DNA from: Ceratothoa steindachneri
Taxonomy: Eukaryota; Arthropoda; Malacostraca; Isopoda; Cymothoidae
Length of the DNA: 64,000 bases
Assembly: GCA_963969495.1 (NCBI GenBank)
Contig: OZ018328.1
Span: 136,219,345 to 136,283,344, forward strand
Direction: 5' to 3'
Below, piece after piece: positions 57,228 to 64,000 of the stretch. Each line of letters opens with the position of its first letter. Position 1 is the stretch's first letter. The position numbers were made by a program, and so were the translations under genes. The notes under the pieces were generated by a model. The model was not told where the DNA came from. It did no database searches and saw only the letters and a list, made by a program, of their open reading frames with translations.

Positions 57228-57237
57228 AGGTTATTCG

Positions 57238-57945
57238 AGTCTAGGGTATGGTATGCTATACTAGTCTAGGATATACTAGGCTAAGCTATAATATGATACA
57301 GTTGGCTATATTTTGCTAGGATAGGCTATACCAAGCTAGCCTATAGTATACTAGGCTAGGACAGGCTATAGTAGCCTATTCTAGCTTAGCTATACTAGGC
57401 TAGGCTACCCTAGGCGACGTTAGGCTAGGCTCTCGCATGCAATGCTAAGAAGCCATACCTGGTTAGGCAATCCTATACTAGGCTAAGCTATGCTAGGTTA
57501 TACTATATTATGCTAGATTTGACTAGGGCCTACTAATCTAGACTAGGCTATACTAGAATACGATATGCTAGGCTATACTATGCTAAGTTATACTAAGCTA
57601 TGCTAGGTTAGGCCTGGCACAGCTAGGCTAGGCTATCCTATGTTTGGCTAGGCTAAAACAGGGTGGGTTATAATATGCTATGCTAGACTATACTAGGCAA
57701 CTTTAGGTTAGACTATGCTATGCTATACTATGTTATTTTAGGCTAGGCTATGTTTTACTATACTATTCTGTGCTATGCTATAATATACTATGTTATAATA
57801 TGTTATGTTATACTATGCTGTGCTATATTATGCAATGACGTGCTATGCTATACTCTGATCTGCAATAATATTCTATAATATACTATGCTCTAATGTGCTA
57901 TGGTATATTATGCTACACTATGGAATACTGTGCTATTAGTGTGTG
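57238..57945 (+). repeat. Pentamer satellite of copy 3, right of the LINE insertion
   Basis: Degenerate GCTAN repeats, with ATACTATGCTATA-rich units towards the right end exactly as at the right end of the satellite in copy 2 (5,500-5,712). Confidence 0.85.
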
Positions 57946-58089
57946 TCAATCTTTTCAACGTTCTAATTACATAAATGAGTGGTGCTCAAAATTTGAAGCC
58001 CGACTTATGAATTCTAAAGTTTTTTTTTATTTTAATATAATTTTAGTTCTACTTGGTTAGCTTATTTTAGTCATCTTGGGGAATTAAAT

Positions 58090-58965
58090 GACTATTATTA
58101 TATTAATAATTATATCTATTTCACTTTTTTTCTTACTTCACCGTTTGAAACATATTCATCAGTGTGCTGAAGATTATATGGCCTTCAGTACTAACATCCT
58201 ATCAGTGGGATTTGACCTACAATTGCTTTTAATATTAGGACAGGACTGGCGACATTCGCACATTTGAACACCCAAATTGAAAATAGCAGAGTTGTTGCCA
58301 TCTATATTCCAAACTCTGGCTGACGTTCTGAAATGTGGATGTGAGAAACTACCCAGCAAAGGATATTTACCCTAAAGTGCTTGAAAAGTGGAAAGAAGGG
58401 AACAGTTCTTTTCTAGCCCCCTTTGTAAATTCAAGAGTCACAATCTTATACAGATCCAAAAGAACTGGGAGTAGGCCAAAAAACATATCCCATGTGAGAG
58501 GAGAGCTACAGGTCTAAGACACTTTCATTACAAAACTAGACAACCTATTGATATTCTCAGGCGGAAGTTTAATATTGTCATTTGCTGTCAATTTGGCTGC
58601 CCTGGTTCCATAAACGAAACTCAAATTAATTTAAATCCCCTACGGAGATGAAGATCTTTGTGAAGGAACTTGCTTTCATTAGAGGTCAGAGAAAAATGAT
58701 TACTTCTTTTGGACTACATCAGGTTTGCTTTCGAGATTAACTTGAGTAAAATAGACAAGTCAATAAGTTAAAGCCACAAGAAGGTGAAGGAAGAGTAGTT
58801 GCTTACTATAAGTAGGCCAATGTTCCAATGCCATCAAGTGAAATAATTTTCTCTCCTGAAGAAAATGAAGAACAAATAGCTGATGTCCAAGATGGACAGG
58901 ATTTAATTTATGAAGTGACATTAAAAATACCAACCACATCTTCAAATTCCATTAAAAAGCAACCC
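58090..58965. other. Unassigned block between the AT bridge and right modules of copy 3
   Basis: Copy 2 lacks this ~870 bp, so it is either an insertion in copy 3 or was lost from copy 2. The composition looks like decayed coding DNA (for example YPKVLEKWKEGNSSFLAP on plus near 58,370), but I recognise no family and see no terminal repeats. Confidence 0.4.
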
Positions 58966-60595
58966 GGGAATTATTTTTCTTTGGCAATAACATCATAACT
59001 ATTCGGCTGATTCTAACGAAATTTGAAAATCTTATATTGTTTTACAATCTCTTTCAAATAATATAATTAATTGCCAGTCCTCCCAAGGTTAGCCCGAGAA
59101 TTAGTTATTTTTGGCAATAACATCATAACTATTCGGCCGATTCTAACGAAATTTGAAACCCTTAAGGTTTTTACATTTTCTTTCGAATGATAGAATTGCC
59201 AAGGTCTTCCCATGGTTACTCCGGGAATTATTGTAAGTTTTGAAGGTCGTAAGGTCATAAACCTCAATTAGTGAGGGCGCGCGTTTTTTGGTCAGCAGAC
59301 ATTGTTTGCTGATCTTCCTCCCGATGACTTTCCTGGAGCTTCAAAAGTAGGCTTAGGTGAGGGCGATGGCTGTGCCTACGTCCGGTACTGTGGGTTCCCC
59401 TGCATCATGCGCAATATTCTCTTCTTCGTCTTATTGTTGTTGTGCAACATCATCTTGATTGTTTTCTTCATCCTGTTGACTGGCAATGTTCCCTTTGGTT
59501 CCCCTCTCGTACCTATAATTACTTTACGAAACTTAATTGCTCTGAATGCTTATAAAGTTTCATTTTCTTTGCACTCTGCCCACTCTTATTTGAAGGCTTC
59601 TTCGGAGATTTTCTGTAATTGTCCCTTATGTTGTTCCATCTGCCTTTACATGATGTACCTGAAGAAGAAAAGAAAATTCTTTGTTTTAAAATGTTATATT
59701 TCTTTCTTTCAGGTAACTAACTACGGAGAATTTCCTAAGAATAATTTCTTTCAGCTACCCCTTGGGGCATAGCACAGTGTACAAAATTGTCATGCACACT
59801 TGCAAGATAATAACCCAAATCCTTCAAAAGAGATGTGGAAATCAGTTGCTAATGACTTTTCTACACTTTGGAATTATCCTAACTGTCTGGGAGCTTTGGA
59901 CGGCAAACATTTTACCATTCAGGCTTCCCTAAATAGTGGATCTCTGTACTTTAGCTATAAGAAGACTTTCAATTGTCTTGTTGGCGATTGTTGATGCGCA
60001 TTACAATTTCATTGCTATTGATGTAGGCGCAGATGGGAAGAACAGTGATGGTGGAAATTTTGCAAATTCTAGTCTACGCAAAACACGAGCGAGGTGCATT
60101 ATCTGTACCAGGGAATGGTAGATCGCCAGGCACACCTAATGAAGCTCCATATGTAAGGGTGGATGACTAAGCCTTGCCTCTAAAAACTTATTTGATGCGA
60201 CCATATCCGGGAAAAGATTTGGATACTTCTAGGCGTGTCTTTAATTATCGAGTGAGTCGTGCCAGGAGAATTGTTGAAACACATTTGGCATTTTGGATAA
60301 AAAATTTCGAATATGTAACAGGAGAATTCAGTCAAAACCAGAAAATGTAGATCACATAACACATACCAATATGAAATAAATGCAACACTAAGTGAAACTA
60401 CAGAAGCAAGATTTGAAAATCTGCCTATACAGGGTGAAAATGCAACAAGAGATGCCTTAACTGTAAGAGAACTGTACAAAGATTACTTTAATTCAAAGGC
60501 TGGATCTGTGCGATGGCAATTTTTATGACTGCAAATATGAATATGACCTAAGTAAGATAGGGAAAAAGCCTAACCACAAAGTTAAAGCCTACATA

Positions 60596-61020
60596 CAGGG
60601 TGTCTTACGAGTTAAGGTACATACTTCGGGATATAATAGTTCAAGTCATTCTAAGACAGAAATGTTCTATGAGCATATGCTCTTTGCGCCTTAGTTTAGG
60701 AGTTACAAAACATTTAGGCACTCTTCAGTGTATTTCTTTATTTGGCTCTTGGATATCCACCTTTAGTTAATTAAATTACCACAAGATATTAATGAGATTA
60801 CATATCCAACTTTACGTTAGAATAATACATTCAAGAACGCGTATTTTTAATTAGGAACTTGATATGGCAACAGCGATCAGCTTCACACATCGTTATGCTC
60901 TAATTTTAATGGAGTGTATCTCCTAAACTAAGACACAAAGAGCATATAGAACATTTTCGACTTAGAATGGCTTGAACTATTATATCCCAAAGTATGTACC
61001 TCAAATCGCGGGACACCCTG
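60596..61020. mobile_element. Mariner-type MITE, 425 bp, with ~110-bp TIRs
   Basis: The left arm CAGGGTGTCTTACGAGTTAAGG… (60,596 on) is inverted in the right arm ending …CGCGGGACACCCTG (61,020). The arms pair over roughly 110 bp, including GGTACATACTTCGGGATATAATAGTTCAAG. TA flanks both ends (60,594-60,595 and 61,021-61,022). CAGGGTGTC ends plus a TA duplication fit Tc1/mariner elements. There is no transposase. It lies in the MADF-BESS intron, downstream of the transposase stop. Confidence 0.9.
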
Positions 61021-61498
61021 TATTTCATGTTGTTACTAAAGCTGAAGAATATATTAACTACATCAATAAAAAAGTACTTACCATCTACTTTCATTTCTTG
61101 TCCTATATTATTCCATATATCTTGTTTCAAACTGCTGTCCATATATTTTCGTTCTGACAAATCATCCAGAACAGGATGATTTCGCACCAATTCAATAAGA
61201 AGTTCGTCATTCATTTTTCTTGATACAAGACTCGTCCGACGTCCATGAAAAACTAAAGAATATCGATGGCGACGATATTCAACTTCACGAATCGGAGACG
61301 TAACTGAGACTGAGAGTCAAAACACGGTACTGAACCGGACCTAGGTGAATGCGTCAGCCGAATTCAAAGTAATGATATTTTTTTCACTGACACTGATGAA
61401 CTGAGCGGACACGGCACTGATATGTGTGAATTGACCTTTATGTAGTTATGAACCTATGTTATCTTTTATTTTCGTAGTTGGCGAAAAGTCTGTTTATA

Positions 61499-61857
61499 CA
61501 GGATGTCCCTAAATCCTGGACACAGGAAATATCACACTGGTCTCCTCGTTCACCAGACCTTACCCACCTTGACTTCTTTTTCTTGGGTATGCTAAAGGGA
61601 AAGGTGTATTAAATAAAATAAAGATCCAAGAGCCCCGAGGGAACGCATCATAAATTAATGTCCTCAAATTGACGGGAAATTTGGATCAATGTATCAGGTT
61701 CATCCGGTGAATCTCGCAATGCGCATCGAATTTTGCTTCACAAATTATGAAAATCATATTGAGTGTTATTTATTAATATTTTATTTGATAAAATATAGTG
61801 CAAATTTTTATTGATAATATGCATTTTTTTCTGTGTCGAGACTTTAGAGACACCCTG
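61499..61857 (+). mobile_element. Internally deleted mariner-like element
   Basis: CAGGATGTCCCTAAATCCTGGACACAG at the left is imperfectly inverted at the right (…CTGTGTCGAGACTTTAGAGACACCCTG), with TA on each side (61,497-61,498 and 61,858-61,859). Inside is the C-terminal tail of a transposase: RSPDLTHLDFFFLGMLKGKVY, followed by decayed residues with NAHRI near the end. SPDLTPLDFFLWG is the Glu-containing motif of a mariner-related transposase group. Confidence 0.8.
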
Positions 61858-62010
61858 TAGTTTGCGAGCACTTGTTTTTCAAAATCAAGTATATCATTCC
61901 TCGAGTTATACAATCCTAATTGATGAATGGAGTGGGTTTCAGTTTCGAGAACATTCACATGCTTTATTCCCTCAAGGAAACCTTCCTTCTTTTCGGGATC
62001 GGGGTCAATT
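61858..62010 (-). other. Possible host exon ending at a mariner insertion
   Basis: On the minus strand, TAGCTTTCCAG (62,021-62,011) resembles a splice acceptor. It is followed in one frame by IDPDPEKKEGFLEGIKHVNV, then LETETHSIHQLGLY and FEKQVLAN, up to the TA at 61,859. Across the mariner the frame would meet TAA at once, so this could be the C-terminus of a gene. I do not recognise the family. Support is only the frame plus the acceptor. Confidence 0.3.
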
Positions 62011-62021
62011 CTGGAAAGCTA

Positions 62022-64000
62022 CGCTCTTTCTCAATTTCCTTTCCTTTCAGTTGTAGTCATGTATTTCACTTATATTGTCACTTCCTCTAACTTAACTTCT
62101 TTCAGAACGTTTATCCCCACGATTTCTGCCACAGTTGGCCATGCTGTCTTTTGCCTTTAAAAATAAATAAAATAAAATAAATCTCTGTATTCTGATGATT
62201 TTGGTCATAAAGGCGAGCGCTTCATTAGAATCGATCGCCCTTATTTTGTCCGCATTTGTTTTTCCTCATTTGCGCCTCGATAATTGTGTGTGGTAGCGGC
62301 TTTATTTCTTTATATCCGGACATCGATAAAAGCGGCATTGTAAGACACTCCACTCCCAACGAGAGTCCGTTCGTGTGGGGACTGGTCAGGCTTACCCATT
62401 ATCTTCAAATGTAGCTATGGACTTCACCACTAATTGCTTACATGTATCACTAATTGTTGGGGCCTACATGGCAACTTCTGTCATATTTTCGAACTGCATT
62501 ATCGATGGGAGTTTTATTTATTTATTTTTGTGGGCTTGTGATCATTACCGTAATAGGGAGGATATATAATGATTAATGGTAATTGTAATCACTGTTATTA
62601 GCCGCATACAAACCTTGGAACAAGAGGAGTCACGTTTGCACTAATGAAACGCTTTAATGAAGTGTATAACGTTCGGGTTATTCCGAAGAGAAGTATACCA
62701 GGGTGTCGTTAGACAAGGGCAGTGCGTGGTCCCGCTTTTTTTCAGTCATTTATCATCGGGTTTCAATAGATTAAATTTAAAGTTCTGTTATCTTTCGTTG
62801 TTTATTTGTTATTTCTTTCATTATTACCGCATTCTCTCTCTTGGATCTTATTTTTTTTGTGAATACTTTCATTTTGTGTATCAAATGTATGGCAACACAT
62901 AAAAAACAAAAATGTCTTTAATTATAAAGTGACAAAATTGTTAAAAACAATTGTAGGAATATAAAGAAGAGTGGCTTCAAAGTGAAAAAAAAATAAAATG
63001 GCGTTTCCACTTTTGGAAACAGGTCTGGAAATTGCCTTGTTAACCTTTTTTTCATTTTCCAGACCCACGAACTGTTAAAAAATAGCCAATTCATTGCTGG
63101 AATAAACAATTGGCTTTGTTTGGCCAGAGTACAGTTGCAAAAAAGACAACCGCAGCAGGCAGTAATGAACCCCCTTCTTTTTAAAGACAATGGCAGGTTT
63201 GGAGGGGACTGGATTCTCATTTCTTTCAGCTCCCTTTTTTTCCCTTTTAGGTCAAAGTTTTTCTCCGTTCTATTTGGAAGGCGTTAGAATGCGTCCATGT
63301 CATTAGAAACAATGTTGTTATTCTCTCCCAATTAAGAAGGTCTCGTGTTGTGTGTTTTAATGTTATTGAAGGCCGACGCATATCTACCTGGCATTTGTAT
63401 TCTTTTGTTTCTAATCCCCTCCTGTGTTGTGCATATTTGACCACGTTGCAGCTGCTAAGTTTGTGCAGGAATGACCGGTAACCCCGTCGCTCTTAATCAA
63501 GGTGACCTTTGGGTATTCTGATTTTGCACACACTGACTTGTCTGTAAGTGTTTATGTGTGTTCCAATACGTCTTATCAACCTCGACCTGTGAAGTTAGAC
63601 GGAGGATGCTTAATTCCCTTTCACTAGCATCTTTGAAATACTAAACAGTTTTACTAAAATAAAATATGAATTGTTATTTGAGTTAGACAACTGATTAGTA
63701 ATTAGAAATAATTGCTTCTAGCTCATTAACAAAATATACAACACTGCGAGAGCTCAGAACTTTTTTTTTAGAATATTATTTAGATATATAATACTTTACC
63801 CTCGCAAGTCGATGATAGCTTTTTATTCAATCTATTTAAGAATAAAATTGATAAAAATTAGTTTGACATATAAATTACTGTAAAGAGCAAAATTGCCTAT
63901 AAATGATTTAGAATGTTTATCAGCTTTTCTGTCTACACTGAACTTCTCCATTCTTTTCCTTTCTTGGACTGGTTTCGAGAAGATCTCAGGGTCTTTATCG
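62022..64000. other. Right end, no gene recognised
   Basis: The sequence is AT-rich and open frames are short and look like chance. Runs of AATAAA-type simple sequence lie at 62,160-62,180. I see no transposon ends, RNA gene or convincing exon. Confidence 0.4.

Larger units (their letters stand above)
51942..59306 (+). mobile_element. Composite satellite element, copy 3, inserted in the MADF-BESS gene
   Basis: The left end is AGTCGCGAGCGACTCTACATCTCACTATGTCG. Then come a ~125-bp module (core near 52,034), a second module running into the pentamer satellite (52,158), satellite with two later insertions, and an AT-rich bridge (57,945-58,090). An unrelated block (58,090-58,965), two modules (59,009 and 59,139) and the terminus GGTCAGCAGACATTGTT follow. 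The ends are set by the interrupted gene: base 59,307 joined to 51,941 on the minus strand gives an uninterrupted codon series. No target duplication longer than one or two bases fits. The same terminal sequences bound copies 1 and 2. Confidence 0.8.
50955..60532 (+). pseudogene. Harbinger DDE transposase, two exons, disabled
   Basis: Exon 1 (ATG 50,955 to 51,253) carries an acidic/Lys-rich start and the N-terminal FRMSPNCCHLLF … TTPKERFAICLR block of Harbinger transposases. A donor (GAG|GTAAAA) and an acceptor at 59,712 (TTTCTTTCAG) bracket an intron that now contains the composite element. Exon 2 resumes in phase (R, then TAA stop at 59,714, then LTTENFLRI…GHSTVYKIV). It contains LWNYPNCLGALDGKH (first Asp), AIDVGADGKNSDGGNF (second Asp), MRPYPGKDL, and VSRARRIVE (Glu), ending DYFNSKAGSVRWQF near 60,530. 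Besides the stop there are frameshifts near 59,810 and 59,990 and a stop in VDD*ALPLKTY. All three catalytic positions survive. Confidence 0.85.
51522..61214 (-). pseudogene. Harbinger-encoded MADF-BESS protein, split by a 7.4-kb insertion
   Basis: This is the second Harbinger protein, which in the family binds DNA and brings the transposase to the nucleus and ends. Exon 1 (61,214-61,082) begins MNDELLIELVRNHPVL and ends at a perfect GTAAGT donor. The acceptor TTCTTCAG is at 59,659. The join is in phase and gives VDGTSCKGRWNNIRDNYRK, completing a MADF domain. An acidic Gln-rich linker (59,510-59,330) follows after a TAA (59,519-59,521) and a frameshift. At 59,307 the composite element intervenes, and the frame resumes exactly at 51,941 with KKKLAPQQ. 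The BESS-like helix (FVDAFLADISPTLKAL) lies near 51,850 and the C-terminus at 51,522. Its intron 1 contains the transposase's second exon and a MITE. Confidence 0.85.
50866..61437 (+). mobile_element. PIF/Harbinger DNA transposon with TIRs and TTA duplication, enlarged by nested insertions
   Basis: The left end AGGTCGATTCACACGTATCATCAGTG (50,866 on) is inverted at the right end (reverse complement AGGTCAATTCACACATATCAGTG, ending at 61,437). TTA flanks both ends (50,863-50,865 and 61,438-61,440), the characteristic Harbinger target duplication. The element encodes a DDE transposase on plus and a MADF-BESS protein on minus, the usual Harbinger pair. Removing the composite element (51,942-59,306) and the MITE (60,596-61,020 plus one TA) leaves about 2.8 kb, a normal length for the family. 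Both genes are broken by stops and frameshifts. Confidence 0.92.

Noticed and set aside
1..64000. CRISPR array, rRNA or tRNA genes
   Set aside because: No regularly spaced repeat-spacer pattern, rRNA core or foldable tRNA was found. The only B-box-like site (about 47,630) does not fold.

Overview
This is a eukaryotic, AT-rich, repeat-dominated nuclear window, almost certainly from an arthropod. Evidence: spliced exons with GT/AG borders, (TA)n microsatellites, I-group non-LTR retrotransposons with three zinc knuckles in ORF1, PIF/Harbinger, Tc1/mariner, hAT and Penelope-like relics. Several Tc1 relics (37.9-38.3 kb minus strand, 49.6-50.1 kb plus strand) carry motifs I associate from memory with the Tc1-like transposases of caligid copepods (sea lice). 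A parasitic copepod or another crustacean is therefore my best guess, but it is inference. I found no complete host gene, rRNA, tRNA or CRISPR.

Layout. 0.1-0.6 kb: two exons of a broken hAT-derived gene (minus). 1.2-1.55 kb and 3.4-6.3 kb: two copies of an unclassified composite element that begins with a hairpin, carries ~125-bp modules and contains a degenerate GCTAN pentamer satellite. 7.28-14.16 kb: a full-length I-group LINE with two long open frames and a 12-bp target-site duplication. 17.5-19.9 kb: a split Tc1 relic. 19.9-31 kb: two decayed minus-strand copies of the LINE family, one hit by an unrelated CR1/jockey-like fragment and by a young 849-bp copy of its own family. 31-36.25 kb: a decayed plus-strand copy. 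36.2-44.1 kb: assorted relics (Tc1, Penelope, unknown dispersed repeats, ORF1 of a second related LINE). 44.5-47.5 kb: another decayed LINE copy. 47.5-50.1 kb: local duplications, (TA)n tracts and a deleted Tc1.

50,866-61,437 is the most informative locus: a PIF/Harbinger element with terminal inverted repeats and a TTA duplication. It encodes a DDE transposase (plus) and a MADF-BESS protein (minus), and each gene has an exon inside the other's intron. A third, 7.4-kb copy of the composite satellite element sits inside the MADF-BESS gene. Removing it joins the MADF-BESS frame exactly, which fixes the composite element's ends at 51,942 and 59,306. That copy was itself hit by a hAT-like element (52,243-53,254) and by a LINE copy (53,567-57,227, 10-bp duplication). 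A 425-bp mariner-type MITE sits in the Harbinger's other intron. A mariner relic follows at 61.5-61.86 kb, apparently in or beside a host exon. The last 2 kb shows nothing I can name.

The best candidates for something undescribed are the composite satellite-carrying element (three copies, one with an exact empty-site reconstruction) and the interleaved antisense gene pair of the Harbinger. The intact LINE is also notable: its endonuclease has Asp where two relatives have Glu, and its ORF2 has no AUG.
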